Program-made: the position numbers and the translations under genes
Assembly (NCBI RefSeq): GCF_017654505.1
Contig: NC_054538.1
Coordinates: 20,627,412 to 20,691,411 of the forward strand
Direction of reading: 5' to 3'
Length of the DNA stretch: 64,000 bases
Origin: Polyodon spathula
Lineage: Eukaryota; Chordata; Actinopteri; Acipenseriformes; Polyodontidae
The notes under the pieces: generated by a model
What the model was told of the DNA's origin: nothing
The model's input: only the letters and a program-made list of their open reading frames with translations
The model's database searches: none
Part shown: positions 35,886 to 47,127 of the stretch, piece after piece
How positions within the stretch are numbered: the first letter of the stretch is position 1
Layout of the letters: the number at the start of each line of letters is the position of its first letter

Positions 35886-38840
35886 CCTTAAAAGATAAAA
35901 TCACATAGTTTACTTTTAAGCAATAAATATATTGCTTATAATCAATTGTACCTTCAAGAAGATCAAAAATATTAAACATCTTAATACTTCTTTAAACCCA
36001 TCACCATATTTGTAGCATTTTAAATGATACCGTCAAGCACCAAATGTGTGTGATTAAGTCTAGCATAGACTTCAAGAGGATGCTCAAAATGAAAATCACT
36101 ATACTGTATAATTTGTGTGCAATATTTTACAAAGGAATTTACATTAGTAGTAACACAGTTAGTAGTAATTTGGTATTAAGACTGGCCATTTGGCTAATTG
36201 CTGCTATGAAATTTCAGTACTTACAGGGTTATTTTCTGTTATCAGTACCTCCTGATTCAGGCCATCCAAAGTGCCCAGTAGGGTAGATGTGATAAGAGAA
36301 TAACTGGTCCTCAGACAGTTGATAAGTGTCCCTTGATTGGGCAGATGAGGAGAGACAAGTCTGGTCCCTGCTGCTTACTACCTTGTTACGCAGCTACTGT
36401 ACTATCAGAGATGTTCAGAAAACAGGTCTTAAGGCACAGATCCCTCTACTGGTTATCACTTACTGGCATCTACAATGATGGAGATGCAGGAAGCACAGCT
36501 TGAATGAAAAGACTCCAAGTCTACGTTCTGAAGAAAGGAATCTACAGCTCGATAAAAAAAAAAAACGAATATAAACCTCAGTATGCACTTCACATTCCCA
36601 TGAGTTCTTTAAATCAGAAAGAGACTAAATGGTCCTTTAGCATAAAAGAATACCAGTAATTCCATAATCTCCTAATTTTCGCTCCCCAAAACATGTGCAG
36701 GAACCTTAATTTAAAGCAAACTGTAATTTAAAGCAAAAGTTTGCCAAAATCAAAAGGCAAAATTGTTTCATACCTCTATATGGTAATAACGGTAGCTGTT
36801 TTGCATACAAAATTTCAATTTTGGAAAGTTTAACTTGAAAAGATGACTAATAGAACATACATTTAATATCTATGCACTGGTGTTCTGCAATTTACATCCA
36901 GTTATCTTGTTTGTACATAATGAGCAACAGACCAATTGTCTACCTTTGAGGCTTCTCCGGTCCATTTAGAGTATGTAAAAGACAAATTCACATAGACATT
37001 TTCAAATTACATTTTTTTCCTAAATGTTGCCATTTTTATAAGGAAAACTTGCAGAAAATCTGAGTTCTGACAAATGTCTATTTATTGGGATTGAATTAAA
37101 ATCCTGGGTTGCCCAGCAAGTTTATAATCAATATAAACAGCATTAACCCTTTGATTCCACAATTCTTTCAATTCCTTTTAAACATCAGTATAACTAGAAA
37201 GACAAAGCTGTGCCATTCCATAAAAATGTAACCTTATTACATTGGATTAGTCATTATTATCAAACTACTGGCAAGACTGTGATATCCAAGCTGCTCTGTG
37301 TTTAGGATAGACCCATCACCCAAAAAATGTTGGGCTTGCCATTGGTCTGAGACTGATGATTCACACACTCAATTAATCTAGTTGCTTGAGGGAGTAGTAA
37401 GACTATTATTTTTTGTTAAATAACATTAAAATGGGTTTAGTTCTTTCCAAATAAAGCCTTGCATTCACTTTTACACCCAGAATCTCAGAATCTACTGAAT
37501 AGCAATTCAGCCTCCCTGTACAGGCAACAGAAAGGACATAAAAGCAGTCTAGAAAATTGTGACATCTAGCTAGATTGTGACATGAGCTTTCAGATGAAGT
37601 AGACAAACACGTTGAACTGTTTCATGAGCAATATTATGATGAGATAGTCATTTAACAAGTCCAATACAGCGACTTCTGCCACTGTAAAAGCACCAAACTA
37701 AAACTGCTGGTCTGTTTGAAAGAGATAACCAACATTTATCATGAAAGGATGACCCTGAGTGAAATCCAACACTTCAAACATTAGCTCTCAGATTGCACCT
37801 GCCCAAGGCATGGCTCAATTTAAAAAGCATTGGGTCACAGCTAGTGAATGGAAATTTTGACCACAGTTAAATAGCCAAAATAAGTATTTTAATATCTTAG
37901 TAAAACACAAAATTAAAACATTAAAGGCAATTCATCCAGAACCTCAAACAGCGAATAATAAATTACAACCGTCTTGATTTCTACCTGAAATCAGGTCGTT
38001 TTAGTGAGACTCAACCTTGAATTATTGTAGTGTGACAAGTCAGATAACAGGACAGGGTGAAAGAACAATCGTGCCACCACACCTTTGGGAGAACAAAACA
38101 TTCAAATAAAAAAAAAAACTTAAAAAAACATTTCATCCTACAGGTAGCACTGATTTTTGGTTTGCAATACAAACAATGTATTCAGTTTAATTCCTGCCTA
38201 CATTCTAGTTTGGATTTTTGGTCACTGCTATATGTTAGAACTACTATGCACTGTAGGAGATACAATCTCAGTCTAGAGCAAGTTTCAATTGAGATGATTA
38301 CCCTCCCACACTGACAGTTCTGTCTTAAATAAGGTTCCAGGGCTCATAGGTATATTTGTATCTTTATACCATCTATTTTAACATTTAATCAATTTCTGCC
38401 ATCCATCAACTTCTAAACCTGCTCCATCGTGAACCTCACTCATTTACTCTATCTCCATTATATTAAGTGAAGGTACTGAGGACAACCACTAGCAGGTTTA
38501 ATAGAGGTAAAAAAGTGTCGTTATTGAGACCCAGAGTAAACACCGAAGGACTGATGATCATTTCATACCTTTGACTAACATACTGCATGATCAGGAGGCA
38601 GTTAAAAGTAAGACATAAAGCAGGTTTAATAAAAGCACAATACAAATACTATATACAGAACTGAATATCAATTATTTTCCATTGTTGTTATAGCGCTGCT
38701 ACAGATGCAACAGTGCCACTGTAAAACATTTCTCTATAAACACTAGCACGGCTATAGTGGGGCTATAATTTGGATTTAATCCAGGTTTTATTGTGCAGTA
38801 TATCAAAACTTTACAGTAAGTCTAAAACTGAACAAGCATT
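29865..38840. other. Large pseudogene intron, part 3
   Basis: Mostly AT-rich unique-looking sequence. A TA-rich palindromic array lies at 31912-31982 and a (TG)n array at 35836-35882. I found no coding segment, SINE head or inverted-end element. Confidence 0.5.
35836..35882. repeat. (TG)n microsatellite
   Basis: Pure GT/TG dinucleotides. Confidence 0.96.
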
Positions 38841-38843
38841 TAC

Positions 38844-38913
38844 CTGGTGCCTCCAAAAAGGATAATCTTTTCTCCAACCATACAGCATGGACATGGACCT
38901 TCCAGGAGAAACT
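38844..38913 (-). pseudogene. klhdc3: KLHDC3 pseudogene exon 2 of 4 visible (kelch strand, shortened)
   Basis: The exon lies between an acceptor (GCATTGCAG) and a donor (CAG/GTAAAT). Spliced in phase from the previous exon it reads G-P-C-P-C-C-M-V-G-E-K-I-I-L-F-G-G-T and ends in AG. The family has G-P-C-P, then R-R-R-Q-C, then C-C-I-V-G-D-K-I-V-L-F-G-G-T-S. The exon is 70 bp where the human protein implies about 109 bp. The run after the exon start still matches the codons for S-F-S-W-K, but out of frame. This suggests several separate deletions (about 2, 22 and 15 bp) that sum to a multiple of three. A long (TA)n microsatellite begins 40 bp upstream of the acceptor. Confidence 0.85.
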
Positions 38914-38951
38914 CTGCAATGCCCACAATGCTTCTCAGGGGTTGTAGTATT

Positions 38952-38952
<1 letters not shown>

Positions 38953-39026
<74 letters not shown>

Positions 39027-39028
39027 TG
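38953..39028. repeat. (TA)n microsatellite within a pseudogene intron
   Basis: TA dinucleotides with one phase slip near 39019, inside the 908-bp intron between the two kelch exon remnants. Confidence 0.96.
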
Positions 39029-39821
39029 TAACATTCTCCTGGTCTCTTGTTTACTATGCACAGGCTATATCTTACCTGTGGTAATAGAGAATGTTTAGGG
39101 ACATTACTGTCAAGAGGAAAAAGGAAATAGGACAGGTTCCTAAATAGTATAATCCCCTTGCCACTGTATTCTACTATACTCAATATGCTTGTAACTAAAT
39201 AGGTCACAATGACACTTTTTTTCTTGCTAGTAATCTATATTAATTTTGTGACAGCTTCAGTCCTTTATAGGCGTTTTTCATTTCCATAAAAGGATTTTTT
39301 AACTGAGCTTGTTACAAATCCTTTGTTCTTTGTTGTTTCTGAATTGGAACACTGCTACTGTTGCACACATTGTATATTTCCAATGTCTCCTCGTTGTTCC
39401 ACAGACCAATGTTGGTTAGCAGCAGCAGCAGCAGCATCATTCGGTTTCTATGATAACAGAAGCAGTTCATCCTTCTCAGATGTAGAAGATGCTTACACCT
39501 ACATCTACTGGCTACAAATGACCCATGACCTCTCCATAGCAAATGTATGACAATTCACTGTCAGATATCTGAAATTATTCCATTCACTTTACACAAGATT
39601 CCCTATGAATACCCAATTTGTGAATTTCTCAGTTTAGCCATGTACAATCTCTTTTTTTTCTGTTATGCAAAACTTTTGGCCATAGCTATATGTGTGAATA
39701 TATACATATCTATTGTACACATACACATATTACACACACATGCTGTTAAAACTATTACATTTCTATATAGGATGACTAACACTCCACAGTAAATAAACAG
39801 ATTTAATAAAACATGAAATAC

Positions 39822-39908
39822 CTGGATTAAATTTCTAGAGATCATTAAAGTGTCTGTCAAGTCATGCATTGTAACTACCAAATATATAAAATTCACCACT
39901 GTAGGAAA
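39822..39908 (-). pseudogene. klhdc3: KLHDC3 pseudogene exon 1 of 4 visible (kelch repeat, two stops)
   Basis: On the minus strand a pyrimidine-rich acceptor ending in TTTCTTTCAG precedes an 87-bp exon, followed by a GTATTT donor. Starting in phase 1 it reads S-Y-S-G-E-F-Y-I-F-G-S-Y-N-A, stop, L-D-R-H-F-N-D-L, stop, K-F-N-P. The family has Y-N-G-E-L-Y-I-F-G-G-Y-N-A-R-L-N-R-H-F and D-L-W-K-F-N-P here. The first stop is TGA where Arg (CGA) is expected, a typical CpG-decay change. The second is TAG where Trp (TGG) is expected. The second glycine of the kelch GG pair has become Ser. Exon length and phase are otherwise intact, so the reading frame was under selection until fairly recently. Confidence 0.88.
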
Positions 39909-39911
39909 CTG

Positions 39912-42165
39912 AAAGAAACAAAAATAATTACAGAGGTTATCAATGTTGCAAAAAGCATAATACCCACTACTTACTATATATAATGACAAAACTGGTTATC
40001 ATTTATTTGTGACTGTAACTAACAAAATATTTTGAAGTAAAAGTTGAAGACCTGTTTCCAACCTTTCCTTTAAGACACCCCCTAAGTTAATATCTGCTGA
40101 GCTGTGAACTGAAATGATGAAGACAAACGTGTTCATACTGAAGTGCCACTTGATATAGGGTCAGAAGTATTTTGGGGGTCACCAAGAACAATGATAAACA
40201 AGTCTCTTGCAGCGTGACGTAAATCATTGAGGGTTTAAGTCTACAGGCAATAAAATAACAATACAGCAGAAACTTAAAGTTATGAACTGACAAAACAGAA
40301 CTTCTGAAACAGCTCATTTGTTGATTTGTTATTAATTACTCAGCTTTAATGTATAAACCTTTTTTATGAATACAGTACACAAAGGTTTCAGATTTGCAAA
40401 CATTTCACGCTTTGTCACTTTGAGGATCTACTGTACAAATAATTACAGATTGCCTTTGGCTTTGTTAGTGGTACAAGATGCAAGATTGAATTAGTAGAAT
40501 TATATAGCCCCAAAGGAGGCTTTCAGAAATGCCCTTCGTGTAAAAACAAAATGAAAAATAGGGTGTGGTTGAGTAGTATACTCAACTTATACAATAGAGG
40601 CGTATTATAGTCTATAAAATTACTGAATGCTCTTGAAAATACAAAAACAGTGCTTAACTGTTAAATTCAAACCATCTCAGGACAAAACAAAATTTTAAAA
40701 TTTTAAAAATCAAACATAAACATGAAATAAAGAGGTTAGCAGAAATATTGATTCTTATGAATGGCACAGTAAGCTGTGGAAACCAAAATAGATCTAAAGG
40801 TTTACCAATACCCATTCTAAATTACTGAAATGTAATTAATACTTTCCTTTGCAAGACACTCAATTGAAAAACCTGGGTTGCCTTTAGGAAGGATAAAAAC
40901 CAACATTTTAGCCAGCACAGTGTACCAATTCATAAAACTATCAAACCCAGTGTACCTATGCAGCAGGTATGAATAATATGAGATTTCAGGTTGTATCCCT
41001 GTTGCATCCTTAAAAACTAAAACAAGAAACCTGATCCAAATTGGTCAATGCCCAGTACAGACCTCTGACAGCTCAGCGAGGAGTTTATTGTGCAGTTGTA
41101 AAAGGGGTACCTTGAGAACAGCAAAACTTCAGGCACTAAAAAAAAAGCTTTAACACATATTTTCATCTTTTATTGCCTTGGGTGCTGTATATAAAAAGTT
41201 ATCCACTTTAACAGAACTCATTACAAGCCAGTCAATGACTGTTTAAAAAAATAAATAAAAATACCAATACTAATACTAATAATAATTATAATTAAAAGAA
41301 CATTGCTAAACTGTTCGGAGGGGTAAAAAAAAAAGTTAATGGAATTAACATGACTAGCCCTGCATGTCATAGTGCTTTTACCAGGTGAATTTGGATGATG
41401 TTCACATTTTCTGGCCCCATATTACAATTTAAACCAGATAAATCACATTAATATGTCCAGTCAGATTTAACTGGAATGCCACCTGCCCTAAGTCACCTGG
41501 AAATGTGAGCATTTAAAACTGACCTATGATTCCCAGTGTGGTTTGTGAACAGGATTTTTAAAAACATTTACAAAATTTCAGCCAATGCCTTCAACTGAGA
41601 AGTACAGCACTAGAGTTTATTGATCAACACTGCCACCTGCTGGGTGATATTGTAATGTACCCTACATCTACAGAAGCCTGTTTCTGCTACCTATTATGGC
41701 AACACGGTACTAGAGTTTTAAAGAACATGTGGGATGTCATTTTTAGAATAGCACACTATGTTTGTTTTCTAAAATACACAGATCTACTCATATGGCAAGC
41801 TTAGGTAGTAACAGATAAAGGGAAGCATACTCTAGTTCACAAGTTTTTTATGTCTGAAAATCTTTACAAATTCTTTAAAAAGATACTATTTCTTATATAA
41901 AAAATAAAACAAAGGAATACATATCCAGTAGTGAGACACAATAAGCAGTTGAAGTTAGCATATACATTAGCAAAGTCATGTCTTTAGGTCCCTAATGCAG
42001 TTTTTCACTGGCCACTGTATCAGGAATCCTGCAAGATGCCTGAAAGAATGTGTCTTGCAAGACTGTGCCAATTTATAAACTGCTAGACCGGTCTTAGTTT
42101 CGTCACCTAGAATAGTCTAATGAAAGTTAGACAGTTGCATAAAAAGTTAGACTGACTTATTGTTA
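39912..42165. other. Upstream flank or intron of the pseudogene, nothing recognised
   Basis: I specifically looked for the preceding KLHDC3 exons (F-G-G-R-A-D-R-F-G-P and N-N-E-I-Y-C motifs) on the minus strand and did not see them. Confidence 0.45.
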
Positions 42166-42167
42166 GC

Positions 42168-42925
42168 CTAAAATATTGGCATGCACATGGATTAGGCAGC
42201 GGTTAACATGCAGAAAACAGAAAGTACAGATTAGAGGAGAAACCTCAGAATGGAGGGAGGTAACCAGTGGAGTACCACAGGGATCAGTATTAGCTCCTCT
42301 GCTCTTCCTAATCTACATTAATGATTCTGGTATAGTAAGCAAACTTGTTATATTTGCAGACGACACAAAAATAGGAGGAGTGGCAAACACCGTTACAGCA
42401 GCAAAGGTCATTCAAAATGATCTAGACATCATTCAGAACTGGGCAGACACATGGCAAATGACATTTAATAGAGAAAAGCGTAAGGTAGTGCACGCAGGCA
42501 ATACAAATGTGCATTATAAATATCATATGGGAGATACTGAAATTGGAGAAGGAATCTATGAAAAAGACCTAGGAGTTTTTGTTGACTCAGAAATGTCTTC
42601 ATCTAGACAATGTGGGGAAGCTATAAAAAAGACCAACAAGATGCTCGGATATAGTGAAAAGTGTTGAATTTAAATCACGGGAAGTAATGTTAAAACTTTA
42701 CAATGCATTAGTAAGAACCCATCTAGAATACTGTGTTCAGTTCTGGTCACCTCCCTACAAAAAGGATATTGCTGCTCTAGAAAGAGTGCAAAGAAGAGCG
42801 ACCAGAATTATTCCGGATTTAAAAGGCATGTCATATGCAGACATATGCAATTGAATCTATTCAGTCTTGAATGTGGCAATCTGATTCAATCCTTCAAAAT
42901 TCTAAAAGGTATTGACAATCATGGG
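42168..42925 (+). mobile_element. CR1-like LINE, reverse-transcriptase fragment, truncated at both ends
   Basis: Plus-strand frames 42176-42667, 42654-42854 and 42845-43048 are successive pieces of one ORF2. The first has V-T-S-G-V-P-Q-G-S-V-L at residues 29-39 and the catalytic F-A-D-D at residues 60-63, followed by T-K-I-G-G-V-A-N-T. The next continues with S-V-E-F-K-S-R-E-V-M-L-K-L-Y-N and H-L-E-Y-C-V-Q-F-W-S-P. The third has Q-L-N-L-F-S-L-E and I-L-K-G-I-D-N, after which homology stops near 42920. Two frameshifts separate them, and two codons (Leu-Asp) before S-G-I-V are missing relative to the 52-kb copy. Confidence 0.88.
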
Positions 42926-42954
42926 GTTTCCAATCAACTTACAAATCAATTTTC

Positions 42955-44615
42955 GAATCAATTTACACGTGAAATGGCGATGCGCATGGACGTTTGGGAG
43001 AATTACTCGGGTAAATCAGGTTTGTGGCCAAAGAGAGGGATAGGGTAAATCTCATTTACTCGTGTAAATGACGAAACACAAGGGAATTCCACGCCCAGTT
43101 TCGCGTGGAAACCCAAGCGTATTTATCCTTAACTATAAATATTGCAAGGGAGCAGATCAGTTGTTACTGTGGATTCCAAGACAGCAGAAAGCAGTGGCTT
43201 ATGGGCAATTTTATGGTTAGCAGTGGTCTAGTTCACCTTAATGATAATGCGGGCAGCTTTTTTTTTATTATTGTTTTTTGCTGTGTCTGGACTGTCATGT
43301 TTTATGTCTCTTGTGGGTTTACAGTTCTATATAAAACCACTTAGCATGAACTGCATTATGCCCTTGTTATAGTATTAAAGCAGCTGTTTGAGAATGCCCT
43401 TGCTGTAAAAACTACGCTAAAGTTAAACACAAAGTGCAAGTGAGCTGCTTAAATGTAACTGAATTAATTCCCGGCCTTTTTTTTTTTTATCCCAGCTATG
43501 TTCAAAGACAGCGTGTGAATGCCCTCCATGTTAATAGCTGGATGTCAGGAGCCAGCTTGATCGCCTAAAACAGCGCAACAAACATCCAACAAGCTGTTGA
43601 TGCCCTCTCAGAACTGACCAAATAATACTGCAAATGAACGTATTGATTGTGTTTTATTTGTTTGCATCATTAACATGTAGCCTGACACAAAAGTAAATCC
43701 AACACATCTTAAAAGGAGAGAATCTGACAGAACAAGCCTCATCAAATCGCTGCTGTCCAATTGAAACTGGCAGCTGAGGTAACCTTCACAGTTTCCAAGT
43801 CTGCTTATAACAAATGGAATTGGGCTTGTTTTTGAGAGTCGCTGGTTCTAATTTGCATAAACACCCACTGTAACATGGGTTGTGTTAGTTTTGGGCTTGT
43901 TGTGAAAGACAGTGCCACTTTCTTTTCTTGTGAGACTGTGAACTTCCCCTTCTGTCTCACAGAAAGCCATTGATTCCTGAACACCTCATTTTATTGTTGA
44001 CAAGAGTTTGTGCAGGAGACAGCGGGTAGTGGCAATTTGGGGAATTAATTAATGCATTTCAGTCTATTTCATCAGTATCTGCCACCTCCCTTTCAAGTGC
44101 CCACTACTTATATAGTGATGTTGAATGCTTCCTCGGCAGCTGTCAACCATCTGGACAGGTAGGGCTTCTAAGCCAGGGTAGTATACGCAGCATCACCTGA
44201 TCCCCTATATGCTGCGGTTTTCAGCCGTGGTGATCTGCAATATCTGTTGGTCAGTTTCATTTTATACCTCCAAGTTTATTTTTAATTAATGAGTCATAAG
44301 ATACATTAGTTGAAACAGTATTCAGTACCAATGGCATTTGAAAAACAATTTGGCAAGAGCAGTAAAACACATTATTAACCAACCAGGCACGAGGTGCTTT
44401 GTTTTATTACAGCAGCTTAGATTCACTCGGGTACCAGTTCTCACACGGAAACTACATTTTCATAAAATTTCACTAGTAATCTTCAAAAACAGCAGGAGTA
44501 CTTTACGCATAGTTAATTTACATATCAACTCCCACCTTTCCCATTCATTTGCATGATGTCAGATGAAAAGCCTGGTTTACTCGAGTAAAATAAACTGAGC
44601 GAATGGAAACCCAAA
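42955..44615. mobile_element. Unclassified 1.6-kb element with inverted ends (long copy)
   Basis: ATTACTCGGGTAAATCAGG at 43002-43020 is inverted at 44571-44589 (reverse complement TTTACTCGAGTAAACCAGG, 16 of 19 matching). A second, shorter copy at 58452-58985 shares both terminal portions in the same orientation. At 43010-43110 the shared left part includes ATCAGGTTTGTGGC and GGGTAAATCTCAT. At 44215-44480 the shared right part includes GGTTTTCAGCC, GGTGATCTGCAATA and CAAGAGCAGTAAAACACATT. The class is unknown. The outer limits and the duplication length are not resolved. Confidence 0.6.
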
Positions 44616-45257
44616 AAAGCATTTTACACAAGACATGTTTCTTTAGGAAATGTCTCCAGTTAAAAAAAAAAAAAAAAAAAAACATTCATGGAAACCCCAT
44701 GTTTGACTCCATGTTTAGGTCTCTAGATTTTTCTTTTAACGCATTCTTAATTGTGAATTTGACTATAACTGGAGTGGCTGCAGGGACATCTAGGGGATAG
44801 CAGTTGAATTACAATTGAAAAAAAAAACAAAAAAACAGTTCATGTAAAATGCAGGACCCTAAGTATGTGTGCTTGGAAACCCAAACCACGTTTAGTATTT
44901 CATTTTTATTTTTATTACAGTGTACAGGGGCATTTGGCAAAGGGCACTTAAGTCAAAAGTACATCATTATATTGACGTAAAGTCTGGCTATCTAATGTTA
45001 TTAGTAATGAGTATGGTACAAAATGAGTGTAAAGTTGTCCTACACGTTTGTAAACAATACTATGCAGAGTATGTGTTTTATTCGGTAATCCTCGACAGTT
45101 ATTATGCTATGTTTGATAATTCCAACGCAAATACTAATTGTATCCGAGACTCCATGGTCATTCCTTGCTAATATTTTATTTGTGCAGAATTTACAGAAGT
45201 TTCGTTGATGCAATAAATAAATGTTTCTGTTTTTCTTTGAGCTAAATATATATATAT

Positions 45258-45483
45258 TGTAAGGTAGGAGGGAGAGGGTGGATTTTCCCTGCTTTTAAAA
45301 AAGATGTGCAAATGCACGTTTTGGTTAATTTAATTGTTTTATTGTTAATTATCCCCTGCACCTGGAAGTAATTGTAAATTAGAACCAGGTGCAGGGTATT
45401 TAAGAGGTGCAGCCAGTGTGTTTGGGGCTGTTGTGTGGAGAGCCTGCTTGAGAGTGTGCACAAGCCTATTGAAAAGGTGTGTG

Positions 45484-45523
<40 letters not shown>

Positions 45524-45755
45524 TGTGCGTGTGTGTGTTTAACAATGTGTTTTGTTTGGCAGGTAAACAGCTTAACTGTCCTGTACGTTAGTCAAGGACC
45601 TGCATCAAAGTTTTAGTTGGCACTCCGAAGTGGAGTTAGGCTTTTGTTTTGGTTTTGTTTATTTTGTTTTTTGGATTTCTGTAAATAAAACAGCATGGAA
45701 GTGCTATGAAAACAAATAAAATATTTTGTCTGGGTCAATTTTTAAAGGGGCTACA
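45258..45755 (+). mobile_element. Candidate solo LTR (TGT...ACA)
   Basis: The block starts TGTAAGGTAGGAGG and ends GGGGCTACA. Inside is GGGTATTTAAGAGG (about 45394) as a possible TATA box and AATAAAACAG (about 45685) as a poly-A signal, in the order expected of an LTR. A perfect 12-bp inverted repeat sits just upstream of the TATA-like box. No target duplication was found and no second copy is present here, so the call is tentative. Confidence 0.4.
45479..45538. repeat. (GTGC)n microsatellite
   Basis: GTGT followed by about 11 copies of GTGC/TGCG, ending in GTGTGT. Confidence 0.94.
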
Positions 45756-45759
45756 AACC

Positions 45760-47120
45760 CAAGCCGCAAGGCTCGTTTACTATATAGATTCCTGTTAATC
45801 ATAACTCTCAACTGGATGCTTGCGCAGTTAAAGTGCTGCATTCTGGGAATTGTCGTTTTCCCTCACAAGCCTGAAGTAGGTGATAATAACTGATTTACAA
45901 TATTATAGATCAGTGGTGATAGTGCAGACTAAATTTTATTTAAAAGTTTATATCCCACAACCCTTTTCATAAACTTCCGGAAAGTGACCTTTTTAAACGT
46001 TAACATGTTTGCGTCTCAGTGGTGCTGCTAATTTGTTAAGGCTATAGCTTGCACATTTAATCTTGAGAGATATCAACATGTGTTTATTTTGAATGGTTGT
46101 TGTAAGTTTTAGCTTATATTTAACTGTTTTGTTACGGTACACTTTCCCAATTAAAAAAAAAAAAAAAGTTTATACCATTTAATAAGAACATATTATCATT
46201 ACTACCTCAAATACAAAAAACTGCTTGCTTGTTAATTTAATTTTACATTGGTCTGGTGATGTATGCATGTCACATTGTCGGATAATCTCTAGTGATTGTG
46301 TAGTGAAGACAATACTGTATGTTGGTTCTCTCTGAAGCCTTACGAATATATAAATTCATTTAGAGGTAATGTTTATTGTTATTTTACTTTCATTTAACTT
46401 TAAAGATCATATGGCACTCTTCAATAGCAGGTGTGATAATCAAAGCATCCATCCGGCTAAATTCAAACACAGTGTACACTACCACCACCCCCCCCCCCCA
46501 CCCCCACCCCCTCCCAAAAAAAAAAAAAAAAAGAAAAACCCTATCTATCCTGACTTAAGCCCTCCTTCACTGAATCCAAGCAAATTTTAGAGGTGGGTTA
46601 ATTCTTGTACTCGTACTAATTCTTGCCTTTAAGTATTTATCGTTGTGTATTGAATTCATTAATGAATGTGTTTATTTCAAAACAAGAAAAGCTATACCTC
46701 CCTCAACTTTACAACTGAGTACCAATCAATTAACTTCCAAATTGAGTGTTTTAAAAGCTGACTGGATGCAAATTTTCCTCTCATACGAGTCGGTGACATT
46801 TTCACTGCCGTATCGAAGCAATGAAAATCATGGCCTCAGTACATCAGTTTACATTTTTGGTATGGCAGGACGGTAATAAAAAATGTCAACAATAGGCTTT
46901 TAAAACACACAATGCAGAACTTAATTGTCAATGATTGGTACTTGATTGTAAAGATGAGACAGCATTTCTCGTTTTGAAATGATACATGTTAATTATTTAA
47001 TAATTGCCAACAAATACTTCCTGAAGGAAGTTATGAGTAAGAGTACCAGCAAACTCTAGTAAATATTGTAGAACTTCCCCTAAAAACAAGATTGCATCTA
47101 ATTAGTTCAATTACGTGTAC
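45760..47120. other. No recognised gene
   Basis: AT-rich spacer between the candidate LTR and the solo LTR. Nothing was recognised apart from the low-complexity tract. Confidence 0.5.
46486..46536. repeat. C-rich then A-rich low-complexity tract
   Basis: CCACC and long C runs go directly into about 17 A. The open frames over it (Pro-rich, then Lys-rich) are artefacts. Confidence 0.9.
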
Positions 47121-47127
47121 AAATATG

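Larger units (their letters stand above)
9317..39908 (-). pseudogene. klhdc3: KLHDC3-like kelch gene, decayed, intron-containing (3' half)
   Basis: Four exon remnants occur in the right order on the minus strand (39908-39822, 38913-38844, 18166-about 18070, 9470-about 9410), separated by introns of about 0.9, 20.7 and 8.6 kb. Together they read the last kelch repeats and the C-terminal tail of KLHDC3. In vertebrates KLHDC3 is about 380 residues long and serves as a CUL2-RING ubiquitin-ligase receptor for proteins ending in glycine. Splice phases agree: exon 1 ends on the first base of a codon that the next exon completes as Glu, and exon 2 ends in AG, completed by C to the Ser of the GGTSP-type junction. 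Lesions: two in-frame stops, a net 13-codon deletion, a frameshift with a stop, and loss of the normal C-terminal stop. Retained introns argue against a processed copy. N-terminal exons were not found up to 64 kb. Identification uses remembered family sequence, not a search. Confidence 0.85.

Noticed and set aside
39312..39550. Ala/Leu-run frames over GCA repeats near the kelch exons
   Set aside because: A short AGC repeat in an intron. The minus-strand L-W-N-N-E-E does not align to KLHDC3 in order.
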